From: Bacillota bacterium
GTDB lineage: Bacteria > Bacillota > Clostridia > Lachnospirales > Lachnospiraceae
Assembly (NCBI GenBank): GCA_023415635.1
Contig: JAEZJV010000014.1
Location: 1-64,000, forward strand
DNA: 64,000 nucleotides
Direction of reading: 5' to 3'
Positions within the stretch are counted from its first letter, which is position 1, and the number at the start of each line of letters is the position of its first letter. The notes beneath the pieces are model-generated. The model did no database searches, was not told the DNA's origin, and was given only the letters and a program-made list of their open reading frames with translations. The translations under genes were made by a program, and so were the position numbers. Of this stretch, positions 16,250-24,669 are shown in pieces.

Positions 16250-16483
16250 TTAAACCCCAAGAGGATCATGTAACGAATGATACTCTTGGGGTTTTACCCA
16301 AAGAGGATCATGTAACGAATGATACTCTTGGGGTTTTACCCAAAGAGGATCATGTAACGAATGATACTCATGGGGTTTTACCCAAAGAGGATCATGTAAC
16401 GAATGATATTCTTGGGGTTTTGCCCCAAGAGGATCATGTAACGAATGATATTCTTGGGGTTTTGCCCCACATATATTATACAT
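16250..16483 (-). CDS. Open frame of five 14-residue repeats (uncertain gene)
   Basis: A 77-residue frame begins MYNICGA and then consists of five units like KPQEYHSLHDPLWV. It is encoded by five 42-bp tandem DNA repeats that are themselves hairpins. A plausible ribosome binding site AAGGGAG lies 5 bp before the ATG. Because 42 is a multiple of three, an open frame would persist by chance once one unit is open, so coding is not proven. I do not recognise the peptide. It lies on the same strand as DUF47-Pit upstream and the AI-2E permease downstream. Confidence 0.35.
   Translation of the reverse strand: MYNICGAKPQEYHSLHDPLGAKPQEYHSLHDPLWVKPHEYHSLHDPLWVKPQEYHSLHDPLWVKPQEYHSLHDPLGV
16255..16466. 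repeat. Five 42-bp tandem repeats, each able to form a hairpin
   Basis: Units start with GAGGATCATG at 16261, 16303, 16345, 16387 and 16429, with exact 42-bp spacing. In each, CCCCAAGAG and ATCAT pair with ATGAT and CTCTTGGGG around the loop GTAACGA. The junction TTGGGGTTTTACCCAAA offers a second hairpin between neighbouring units. Units differ at only a few positions. Confidence 0.92.
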
Positions 16484-16549
16484 GGGGGCTCCCTTACTGT
16501 AAATATAAATGGGGTATATATTTATAATTAATTAATTCTTGCCATAAAA

Positions 16550-17173
16550 TCAGGAGTTCTTCATTACAATACTTTCAAGGATATCCGCTACATCCTCGCA
16601 ATTATCACAGCACTTTTCTAGGCGGTGAAGTATCTCGGTCCAACACATCAATTCGATCGGATCCTTAGAGGTATGATACAGATTTCTCATGGAATCAACG
16701 TATAAAGCATCACCATCTTCTTCAAGGCGGTTGATCTCGATAATTTTTTCACGAAGTTTCTTGGAATTCTTAAAGTTCTTGAATTCCTCAAGAGCCTCGT
16801 CCATTGCCTTACAGCAGTCAACAATCAGCTTAGTGAATTTCAGGATTTCTGGACGGACTGACTGAATATTGAACATATCAAAGTAAATAAGTACATCCTC
16901 AACAGAGTCTGTAACATCATCAATCTCCTGGGTAAGAGAGGTAATATCCTCACGCTCAATGGGAGGAAGAAATTCCTTTACCAATCTGTTCATAATTTCA
17001 TGCTTGGCAATATCCGCATTGTGCTCGATCTGATGAGCGGCTGTTACCTTTCCGCTGATGAAATTGGGGTCAAAATTCGTTAGGATATCATGCAGTGATA
17101 CAGCTAAATCAGTGGAAAACTTTGAAAGCTTAGCAAATGCATCAAAATAATTATAATCGTTTTTCCTGCGCAT
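16550..17173 (-). CDS. DUF47 (PhoU-like) accessory protein of Pit transporter
   Basis: 207 residues, mainly long helices, matching the DUF47/TIGR00153 family (PhoU fold). VTAAHQIEHNADIAKHEI and EIDDVTDSVEDVLIYFDM carry the acidic D/E-xxx-D patches that bind metal clusters in PhoU-like proteins. It follows the Pit gene by 22 bp on the same strand; in many bacteria this pair works together, with DUF47 gating or regulating low-affinity phosphate uptake. Start ATG at 17173 with ribosome binding site AAGGAAGG. Confidence 0.9.
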   Translation of the reverse strand: MRRKNDYNYFDAFAKLSKFSTDLAVSLHDILTNFDPNFISGKVTAAHQIEHNADIAKHEIMNRLVKEFLPPIEREDITSLTQEIDDVTDSVEDVLIYFDMFNIQSVRPEILKFTKLIVDCCKAMDEALEEFKNFKNSKKLREKIIEINRLEEDGDALYVDSMRNLYHTSKDPIELMCWTEILHRLEKCCDNCEDVADILESIVMKNS

Positions 17174-17195
17174 ATCAATTTACTTCCTTCCTTAT

Positions 17196-18245
17196 TTAAA
17201 ATATTTGCATAAATATATAGGACATCACAAAACCTAAAAGACCGCAGCCGGGGAAAGTAAGTATCCAGGCATAAGCCATTTCCTTCACGACACCCCAGTT
17301 TACGCTGGACATTCTTTTTGCGGCGCCTACACCCATGATAGCTGTTGTCTTGGTATGTGTGGTACTGACGGGAATACCGGTAAAGGTTGCCAGCATCAGA
17401 CAAATAACTCCGGCTGTATCTGCAGCAAAGCCCTGGGAAGTACCCAGTTTTACCATACCCATACCTACTGTTTTAATTATTTTATAACCGCCGATGGAAG
17501 TACCTAGTGCCATAACAAATGAGCATAGGAGCATTAACCATATGGGAATAGAAAACTCTGTGACATTCCCTTGACCCTTTGCCAGGAATACACCGAGAAG
17601 GAATACACCCATGAACTTCTGACCGTCCTGTGCACCGTGCATGAAAGCCATCATTGCACCGGCACCTACCTGAGCCTTCTGGAAGAAAAAATTAGTCTTT
17701 CTACGATCCATGTCTTTACAGACGAGAGTTACTAATTTAATTATTGCATACCCTAAACCAAAACCGAGAATGGAGGAAAGGAAAAGGCCATAGATAACCT
17801 TGATCCATTCTTGACCATTGATACCGGAACCACCCTGAAGAGCTATTGCTGCACCCGAGACACCGGCAATCAAAGCATGGGACTCACTTGTGGGAATACC
17901 GAAAGCCCAGGCTGCCGTTGCCCATACAACGATAGCAAATAATGCTGCGCAAAGTGCGATTAATGCAAGCTTCGGATCATTACCGAAATCCACCATGTTA
18001 TAGATCGTTTTTGATACAGCATTACTAATCAAAGTCATTACAAATACACCAAGAAAATTGAAAATAGCTGCCATAACAATAGCGCTCTTTGGACTGATAG
18101 AACGAGTTGAAACGCAGGTAGCGATTGCATTAGGCGCATCAGTCCAGCCGTTAACCAGAATTACACCAAGAGTTAATACCACTGTTATTAACAAGGCTGG
18201 GTTTGATGTCAGCTGCTGCAGGAACTCAGCGAATTGAATAGTCAT
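17196..18245 (-). CDS. pit: Inorganic phosphate transporter, PiT family
   Basis: 349 residues with about ten transmembrane helices and the two family repeats. GWTDAPNAIATCVSTRSISP near residue 33 and GIPVSTTHTKTTAIMGVGAA near residue 285 are the duplicated PiT signatures (the first with the GANDxxNA-like core, here GWTDAPNA). It moves phosphate, usually as a metal-phosphate complex, across the membrane with protons. Ribosome binding site TAGGAGG. It forms an operon with the DUF47 gene. A TTGATT-17-TATTAA promoter is visible upstream. Confidence 0.92.
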   Translation of the reverse strand: MTIQFAEFLQQLTSNPALLITVVLTLGVILVNGWTDAPNAIATCVSTRSISPKSAIVMAAIFNFLGVFVMTLISNAVSKTIYNMVDFGNDPKLALIALCAALFAIVVWATAAWAFGIPTSESHALIAGVSGAAIALQGGSGINGQEWIKVIYGLFLSSILGFGLGYAIIKLVTLVCKDMDRRKTNFFFQKAQVGAGAMMAFMHGAQDGQKFMGVFLLGVFLAKGQGNVTEFSIPIWLMLLCSFVMALGTSIGGYKIIKTVGMGMVKLGTSQGFAADTAGVICLMLATFTGIPVSTTHTKTTAIMGVGAAKRMSSVNWGVVKEMAYAWILTFPGCGLLGFVMSYIFMQIF

Positions 18246-18653
18246 AATAGCGCCTCCTAAAACTCAGAATTAATATTGATTCATATTACCTTAATCAACC
18301 ATAAGAATCTTAACACGAATAATTGACATAAGCAATCACAAATTTTTATAAAAAAATCATAAAAAATACTCAGAATTTGCATAGATTTAAAACGAATTAT
18401 ACAGATTTTACACGGACTTTACATTGGAACAACCAATATCTACCAAATATTATTTCATATTATTCTGTTATTGTAAATCTTCCTGGAAAAATATTCATTG
18501 GCATGGGAAAAAATCCATAATATATTTTAAATTGACATTGATTTTTGCGGAGAAATACTTTATTATATACTGTACTACTTTAAAGTGCTACCCGATAACT
18601 ATAACGGATTTATTTCATAATTATATAAATAAGAAGAAAAGGTGGGTTTTAGG
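18246..18653. other. Divergent intergenic region between pit and ilvD
   Basis: About 400 bp, AT-rich. It holds the pit promoter on the minus strand (AATCAA at 18293-18298 and TTAATA at 18270-18275 as read on plus) and the ilvD promoter. I looked for a T-box or leader-peptide attenuator ahead of ilvD and saw neither the T-box core nor a run of Leu/Ile/Val codons. Confidence 0.5.
18532..18561 (+). promoter_or_regulatory. Probable ilvD promoter
   Basis: TTGACA (18532-18537) followed after 18 bp by TACTTT (18556-18561), about 90 bp before the ilvD start. Confidence 0.5.
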
Positions 18654-20324
18654 ATGAGAAGTGACGCAGTAAAAACAGGAATGGCGCAGGCCCCTCACAG
18701 GTCATTATTTAATGCTTTGGGAATGACGAAGGAAGAGCTGAGGAAACCACTGATTGGGATCGTCAGTTCCTATAACGAGATTGTTCCGGGACATATGAAT
18801 CTGGATAAAATCGTCGAAGCCGTGAAGCTTGGGGTTGCAATGGCAGGCGGAACACCGATTGTATTCCCTGCGATAGCTGTCTGCGATGGTATTGCCATGG
18901 GACATCAGGGAATGAAATATTCTTTAGTGACCAGAGACCTGATAGCTGATTCGACGGAAGCTATGGCAATGGCTCATCAGTTTGATGCGTTGGTCATGGT
19001 ACCGAACTGTGATAAGAATGTTCCTGGGTTACTTATGGCAGCTGCGAGGCTCAATATCCCGACTATCTTTGTCAGCGGCGGACCAATGCTGGCCGGACGT
19101 GTAAAAGGAAGTAAAACCAGTCTTTCTTCCTTATTTGAAGCAGTCGGTGCATACAGTGCCGGTACACTTACTGAAGAAGAGGTAGAGGAGTTCGAGAATA
19201 AAGCCTGTGCAACCTGCGGATCCTGTTCCGGCATGTACACTGCCAACTCCATGAATTGTCTGACTGAGGCAATCGGTATGGGATTAAAGGGGAACGGAAC
19301 TATTCCGGCTGTATACTCAGAGAGGATCCGTCTCGCAAAGCATGCCGGGATGAAGATCATGGAACTGCTGGATAAAAATATCAGACCCAGAGATATCATG
19401 ACAAAGGAAGCCTTTATGAATGCACTGACCGTGGATATGGCCCTTGGCTGTTCAACGAATACGATGCTTCATCTTCCGGCTATCGCTTATGAGGTTGGTT
19501 TTGAACTTAATATCGATATTGCGAATGAAGTAAGTGCAAAGACACCTAACCTGTGCCATCTGGCTCCGGCAGGACATACATATATGGAGGACCTTAACGA
19601 AGCAGGTGGAGTCTACGCAGTTATGAATGAGCTAAATAAAAAGGGACTCTTAAATACAAGCCTGATTACTGTTACAGGGAAGACAGTGGGGGAGAATATC
19701 AAGGATTGTAGGAACTTAGATCCCGAGATAATTCGTCCTATCGAGAATCCTTACAGCGCAACAGGCGGTATTGCTATACTAAAAGGGAATCTTGCTCCCG
19801 ATTCAGGGGTGGTTAAACGTTCTGCAGTGGAGCCTTCCATGCTAAAGCATGAGGGACCTGCCAGGGTATTCGACTGTGAAGAGGATGCCATCGCGGCAAT
19901 CAAGGGGGGCAAAATTGTATCCGGTGATGTTGTTGTCATCCGATATGAAGGACCGAAGGGCGGACCAGGCATGAGAGAGATGCTAAATCCTACCAGTGCA
20001 ATTATGGGAATGGGACTTGGCTCTTCTGTAGCTTTGATTACGGACGGACGGTTCTCTGGCGCTTCCAGAGGAGCCTGTATCGGTCACGTATGTCCTGAGG
20101 CTGCAGTCGGAGGAAATATCGCACTGGTAGAAGAGGGAGATATTATTCGGATTGATATCAATGCTTATTCCTTGGATTTCGTCATTTCAGAGGAGGAGCT
20201 GGCAGCCAGAAGAGCAAAATGGCAGCCGAGACAGCCGAAGATAACATCCGGCTACCTATCTCGTTATATAGAGATGGTAAGCGGTGGTAACAGAGGTGCT
20301 ATACTTGAAATACCGAAAAGATAG
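18654..20324 (+). CDS. ilvD: Dihydroxy-acid dehydratase
   Basis: 556 residues from the ATG after AAGGTGGGTTTTAGG. IlvD converts 2,3-dihydroxy-3-methylbutanoate and -pentanoate to the 2-oxo acids for valine, leucine and isoleucine. Fe-S cluster cysteines lie in PNCDKNVPG (about 118) and CATCGSCSGMYTANSMNCL (about 184). GGPKGGPGMREM and GRFSGASRGACIGHVCPEA mark the C-terminal domain. It is 47 bp ahead of ilvB and probably co-transcribed with it. Confidence 0.95.
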   Translation: MRSDAVKTGMAQAPHRSLFNALGMTKEELRKPLIGIVSSYNEIVPGHMNLDKIVEAVKLGVAMAGGTPIVFPAIAVCDGIAMGHQGMKYSLVTRDLIADSTEAMAMAHQFDALVMVPNCDKNVPGLLMAAARLNIPTIFVSGGPMLAGRVKGSKTSLSSLFEAVGAYSAGTLTEEEVEEFENKACATCGSCSGMYTANSMNCLTEAIGMGLKGNGTIPAVYSERIRLAKHAGMKIMELLDKNIRPRDIMTKEAFMNALTVDMALGCSTNTMLHLPAIAYEVGFELNIDIANEVSAKTPNLCHLAPAGHTYMEDLNEAGGVYAVMNELNKKGLLNTSLITVTGKTVGENIKDCRNLDPEIIRPIENPYSATGGIAILKGNLAPDSGVVKRSAVEPSMLKHEGPARVFDCEEDAIAAIKGGKIVSGDVVVIRYEGPKGGPGMREMLNPTSAIMGMGLGSSVALITDGRFSGASRGACIGHVCPEAAVGGNIALVEEGDIIRIDINAYSLDFVISEEELAARRAKWQPRQPKITSGYLSRYIEMVSGGNRGAILEIPKR

Positions 20325-20371
20325 ACCAATAGTGAATGGACTATTAGTATACATTAGGAACGGAGGAAATT

Positions 20372-22057
20372 ATGGAATTAACAGGAGCACAAATCGTTAT
20401 TGAATGCTTGAAGGAACAGGGAGTCGATACTGTATTCGGTTATCCGGGCGGTACCATTCTGAATATATATGATGAATTATATAAACACAGCAATGAGATC
20501 AGACATATCCTTACTTCTCATGAGCAGGGAGCATCCCATGCGGCTGATGGTTATGCCAGAGCAACGGGTAAGGTAGGTGTCTGTCTGGCAACCTCAGGGC
20601 CAGGTTCAACTAATCTGGTAACCGGTATCGCAACAGCCTATATGGACAGTGTTCCCTTGGTGGCGATCACTGCTAATGTAGCTGTAAATCTGCTGGGCAG
20701 GGATTCCTTCCAGGAGATTGATATCGCTGGTGTTACTATGCCAATTACAAAGCATAACTACATTGTTAAGGATGTCACTATGCTTGCTGATACCATCCGT
20801 AAGGCTTTCCGAATTGCAAAAACAGGTCGCCCCGGTCCGGTGTTGGTGGATATCCCAAAGGATGTAACCGCTGCGAAGACCAAATATATCGCTACTAAAC
20901 CGGAGGATATTAAGCGTAGGACAAATGAGATTACGGAAGAAGATTTATCCAGAGCAGTTGAACTGATCAAACATGCTAAGAAGCCCTTTATTTTTGTCGG
21001 AGGCGGAGCAGTTATATCGGAAGCCCACGATGAATTAAAGGAATTTGTGGAGCTGGTGGATGCCCCTGTAGCCGATACCCTGATGGGAAAGGGAGCCTTC
21101 GACGGTACCGATCGTCGCTATACCGGTATGCTTGGAATGCATGGTACTAAGGCCTCTAATTTAGGGGTTACGGAATGTGACCTTCTGATTGCCATAGGAG
21201 CAAGATTTTCCGATCGTGTTACCGGTAATGCGAATAAATTTGCGAAGAATGCGAAAATACTACATATAGATATTGACCCGGCTGAAATCAATAAGAATGT
21301 TCTTGCCTATTACAGTGTAATCGGGGATATCAAAGAGGTTCTTTCGATTCTAAATCGCCAAGTCGGGGAGCACTCCCATAAGGATTGGATGGAGCATGTC
21401 ATCGGATTGAAGGAAAAATTCCCTCTGAAGTATAATGCTCATACTTTGACCGGTCCATTTATATTAGAAAAGCTATATGAATTAACAAATGGGGATGCCA
21501 TCATCACGACTGAAGTGGGTCAGCACCAGATGTGGTCCGCGCAATTCTTCAAGTACAGACTACCCAGAACCTTTATAACTTCAGGAGGTCTCGGAACCAT
21601 GGGCTATGGTCTGGGGGCATGTATCGGTGCTAAGGTCGGAATGCCCGAGAAAAAAGTAATTAATATCGCCGGTGACGGATGCTTCCGTATGAATATGAAC
21701 GAATTAGCTACTGCAACCCGCTATAATATTCCGATCATTGAAGTTATCTTTAATAATCATGTATTGGGCATGGTTCGTCAATGGCAGACCCTCTTTTATG
21801 ATAAGAGGTATTCCAATACGAACCTAAGCGACAAGGTGGATTTTGTAAAGCTAGCTGAGGCGATGGGAGCTAAGGCTTACCGCATCACGAAAAGGGAAGA
21901 GGTCGAGGTTGTCTTTCAGGAAGCACTGGCCCTGAATGAGCCGGTTCTGATTGAGTGTGTCATCGACTGCGACGATAAGGTTTGGCCTATGGTTGCCCCC
22001 GGTGCCGCAATCGAAGAAGTGTTTGCCGAAGAGGATCTAATAATCAGGAATTCATAA
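20372..22057 (+). CDS. ilvB: Acetolactate synthase large (catalytic) subunit
   Basis: 561 residues. It joins two pyruvates, or pyruvate and 2-oxobutyrate, using thiamine diphosphate and FAD. The N-terminal domain has GYPGGTILNIYDEL and the ThDP-activating Glu in SHEQGASHAADGYAR (about residue 50). The C-terminal domain carries the Mg-ThDP motif AGDGCFRMNMNELATATRYNIPI (starts about 433) and LGMVRQWQTLFYDKRYS. A regulatory small subunit gene (ilvN) does not follow; the next gene is serC from its own promoter. The catalytic subunit may pair with an IlvN encoded elsewhere. The catabolic AlsS type is less likely given the ilvD neighbour. Confidence 0.93.
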   Translation: MELTGAQIVIECLKEQGVDTVFGYPGGTILNIYDELYKHSNEIRHILTSHEQGASHAADGYARATGKVGVCLATSGPGSTNLVTGIATAYMDSVPLVAITANVAVNLLGRDSFQEIDIAGVTMPITKHNYIVKDVTMLADTIRKAFRIAKTGRPGPVLVDIPKDVTAAKTKYIATKPEDIKRRTNEITEEDLSRAVELIKHAKKPFIFVGGGAVISEAHDELKEFVELVDAPVADTLMGKGAFDGTDRRYTGMLGMHGTKASNLGVTECDLLIAIGARFSDRVTGNANKFAKNAKILHIDIDPAEINKNVLAYYSVIGDIKEVLSILNRQVGEHSHKDWMEHVIGLKEKFPLKYNAHTLTGPFILEKLYELTNGDAIITTEVGQHQMWSAQFFKYRLPRTFITSGGLGTMGYGLGACIGAKVGMPEKKVINIAGDGCFRMNMNELATATRYNIPIIEVIFNNHVLGMVRQWQTLFYDKRYSNTNLSDKVDFVKLAEAMGAKAYRITKREEVEVVFQEALALNEPVLIECVIDCDDKVWPMVAPGAAIEEVFAEEDLIIRNS

Positions 22058-22090
22058 ACATTTCTTATGTATTGTATTATGATAAAAGCA

Positions 22091-22119
22091 TTGACAAAAA
22101 AATAACATAGTTTTATAAT
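22091..22119 (+). promoter_or_regulatory. Near-consensus promoter of serC-serA
   Basis: TTGACA (22091-22096), 17-bp spacer, TATAAT (22114-22119): both boxes match sigma-A consensus exactly. Confidence 0.85.
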
Positions 22120-22135
22120 GAACATAATACTTTAC

Positions 22136-22149
22136 TAAACTAAAGTTTA
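22136..22149. promoter_or_regulatory. Candidate operator downstream of the serC transcription start
   Basis: TAAACTAAAGTTTA has 6-bp arms TAAACT/AGTTTA, and overlaps a second pairing ACTTTA/TAAAGT. It lies about 10 bp after the expected start of transcription, where a repressor could block a strong promoter. Confidence 0.4.
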
Positions 22150-22193
22150 TTGACTGCAAGACTTAAAATGCAAGCCTTAAGGAGGATGAAAAA

Positions 22194-23279
22194 GTGGGTA
22201 GGATTTATAATTTTTCAGCAGGACCGGCAATGTTACCGGTAGAGGTTTTAAAGGAAGCAGCAGAAGAGATGCTGGATTACAAGGGTACCGGAATGTCTGT
22301 TATGGAGATGAGCCATAGATCAAAGGCATATGAGGCTATAATCCAGGAAGCAGAGAAGGATTTAAGGGAGCTAATGAATATTCCCGATAATTATGAGGTG
22401 CTTTTCCTGCAGGGCGGAGCATCCCTTCAATTTGCAATGCTTCCTATGAATCTGATGAAGAATAAAGTAGCAGATTATATCATCACCGGTCAATGGGCTA
22501 AAAAAGCATATCAGGAAGCTAAGATTTACGGTACAGCCAATGCGATTGCATCCTCAGCAGATAAGACCTTCTCTTATATACCGGATTGCTCCGACCTTCC
22601 CATTTCTGAGAATGCGGATTATGTATATATCTGTGAAAATAATACCATCTACGGTACGAAATTTAAGAAATTACCCAATACGAAAGGTAAGATTTTAGTT
22701 GCGGATGTATCCTCCTGCTTCTTATCCGAACCGGTTGATGTGACAAAGTATGGTGTTATCTACGGTGGTGTTCAGAAGAATATCGGTCCTGCCGGTGTTG
22801 TAATTGTCATTATCCGTAAGGACTTAATCACAGAGGATACCCTTCCCGGAACTCCTACTATGATGAAATATAAGATTCATTCAGATGATCATAGCTTATA
22901 TAATACACCTCCGGCTTATGGTATCTATATTTGCGGTAAGGTATTCAAATGGATTAAGAATTTGGGCGGCTTAGAAGCAATGAAGGTTCATAACGAGAAG
23001 AAGGCAGCTATCCTTTATGATTTCCTGGATCAGAGCAAGATGTTCAAAGGTACAGTAGTGAAGGAAGACCGATCTCTGATGAATGTTCCGTTCGTGACCG
23101 GTGATGAAGAGCTGGATGCGAAGTTTGTGAAGGAAGCGAAAGCAGCAGGCTTCGAGAATTTGAAGGGCCACAGAACAGTCGGCGGTATGAGAGCAAGCAT
23201 CTATAATGCAATGCCTGTTGAAGGTGTTGAGAAGCTCGTTGAATTCATGAGAAATTTCGAGGCTGAGAATTTAAAATAG
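22194..23279 (+). CDS. serC: Phosphoserine aminotransferase
   Basis: 361 residues with a GTG start after AAGGAGGATGAAAAA. SerC transaminates 3-phosphohydroxypyruvate with glutamate to phosphoserine. YNFSAGPAMLPVEVLKEA at the N-terminus, LFLQGGASLQFAMLPMN, and the PLP-binding Lys in YGGVQKNIGPAGV (about residue 191) are family hallmarks. It is followed by serA 71 bp downstream. SerB (phosphoserine phosphatase) is not in the window. Confidence 0.95.
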   Translation: MGRIYNFSAGPAMLPVEVLKEAAEEMLDYKGTGMSVMEMSHRSKAYEAIIQEAEKDLRELMNIPDNYEVLFLQGGASLQFAMLPMNLMKNKVADYIITGQWAKKAYQEAKIYGTANAIASSADKTFSYIPDCSDLPISENADYVYICENNTIYGTKFKKLPNTKGKILVADVSSCFLSEPVDVTKYGVIYGGVQKNIGPAGVVIVIIRKDLITEDTLPGTPTMMKYKIHSDDHSLYNTPPAYGIYICGKVFKWIKNLGGLEAMKVHNEKKAAILYDFLDQSKMFKGTVVKEDRSLMNVPFVTGDEELDAKFVKEAKAAGFENLKGHRTVGGMRASIYNAMPVEGVEKLVEFMRNFEAENLK

Positions 23280-23350
23280 CGTATAATAACTATGACGACC
23301 TTCTGATGATTGATACAAAGGCGTGTCATAAGCTGAAAGGGGAAACTGTT

Positions 23351-24529
23351 ATGAAATATAATTGTCTGAATCCTATTGCTGATATAGGACTGAATATATT
23401 CACCAAGGAATACGAGAAGGTAGAGAATATTAATGATGCGGAGATCGTGCTGGTAAGAAGCGCAGCGATGCATGATATGGAATTCAGCGAGAAACTGATT
23501 GCTATAGCCCGTGCGGGTGCCGGAGTAAATAATATTCCTCTGGAAAAATGTGCAGAACAGGGGATCGTAGTATTCAATACACCCGGAGCGAATGCAAATG
23601 GTGTGAAGGAGCTCGTAATAGCCGGCCTGATGCTTGCATCCCGTGATATTGTCGGTGGTGTGAATTGGGTACAGACCGTAAAAGAGGAGCCTGCAGTAGC
23701 TAAGCTTGTAGAGAAAGGAAAGGCTAAGTTTGCCGGAAAGGAAATATATGGCAAAAAACTCGGTGTCATCGGTCTCGGAGCAATCGGTGTGCTTGTAGCC
23801 AATGCAGCGAATCGCCTTGGTATGAAGGTATATGGCTATGATCCCTTCATATCCGTAGACAGTGCTTGGAATTTATCTCGTGACGTAGTACATGTAAAGT
23901 CTAGAGAAGATATTTATAGAGAATGTGATTATATAACCGTTCATACTCCTTTGATAGAGGATACAGACTCAAGTATTAACACGAAGGAGATGATTAATAC
24001 TGATTCCATCAGCAAGATGAAGGATGGTGTCATCATACTGAATTTTGCCAGAGATTTGCTGGTCAACGATGACGATATCGAGACTGCGCTGAAATCCGAT
24101 AAGGTAGGAAGATATGTTACCGACTTCCCGAATGATAAGACAGCAAAGATGGAAGGTGTTATCGCTATCCCTCATCTGGGAGCTTCTACAGAAGAATCCG
24201 AGGACAACTGTGCAATGATGGCTGTAAAGCAGCTGATCGATTATATGGAGAACGGTAATATCAGAAATTCAGTCAACTATCCTAACTGTGATGCTGGCGT
24301 ATGTTCAACCGCTGGACGTATCGCTATCTGCCATAGAAATATCCCGAATATGCTGACACAATTTACCGGAGCGTTCTCGGCAGGCAATATCAATATTTCT
24401 GATATGGTAAATAAGAGTCGTGGAGACTATGCCTATACTGTACTTGATGTAGAATCCTCTAGTAATGAAGAGGTAGCTGCAAAGCTAGCAAAAATCAACG
24501 GAGTTCTTAAGGTCAGGATTGTAAAATAA
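23351..24529 (+). CDS. serA: D-3-phosphoglycerate dehydrogenase, short form with ACT domain
   Basis: 392 residues from the ATG after AAAGGGGAAACTGTT. It oxidises 3-phosphoglycerate with NAD+ as the first step of serine synthesis. The NAD-binding Rossmann motif is GVIGLGAIGVLVANAA (about 136-151), and the catalytic His is in IPHLGASTEESEDN (about residue 274). The last 70 residues (NIPNMLTQFTGAFSAGNINI and onwards) form an ACT domain, the usual site for serine feedback inhibition. The intervening allosteric domain of long SerA proteins is absent. It is flanked by serC and the DUF1015 gene. Confidence 0.93.
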   Translation: MKYNCLNPIADIGLNIFTKEYEKVENINDAEIVLVRSAAMHDMEFSEKLIAIARAGAGVNNIPLEKCAEQGIVVFNTPGANANGVKELVIAGLMLASRDIVGGVNWVQTVKEEPAVAKLVEKGKAKFAGKEIYGKKLGVIGLGAIGVLVANAANRLGMKVYGYDPFISVDSAWNLSRDVVHVKSREDIYRECDYITVHTPLIEDTDSSINTKEMINTDSISKMKDGVIILNFARDLLVNDDDIETALKSDKVGRYVTDFPNDKTAKMEGVIAIPHLGASTEESEDNCAMMAVKQLIDYMENGNIRNSVNYPNCDAGVCSTAGRIAICHRNIPNMLTQFTGAFSAGNINISDMVNKSRGDYAYTVLDVESSSNEEVAAKLAKINGVLKVRIVK

Positions 24530-24554
24530 TTTCTGGTTATAGTATTATATATAG

Positions 24555-24604
24555 GGACATAGGAACAGCGGATGCATTCGCCATCATTCCTATGTCCTGT
24601 TTGT
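24555..24604 (+). terminator. Hairpin with T-rich tail after serA
   Basis: GGACATAGGAA (24555-24565) pairs with TTCCTATGTCC (24587-24597), followed by TGTTTGTTATT. It would end or attenuate the serC-serA transcript before the DUF1015 gene. Confidence 0.7.
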
Positions 24605-24669
24605 TATTGACAGAGAGAAAAATTGTGAGAGATTTACATATTGATCAGTGAAAGTTAGGAGAGAGAACC

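Noticed and set aside
16255..16466. CRISPR array
   Set aside because: The repeats are contiguous 42-bp units with no spacers between them, and there are no cas genes in the window.
18246..18653. T-box or leader peptide controlling ilvD
   Set aside because: No AGGGTGG-type T-box core, specifier stem or run of branched-chain codons could be found.
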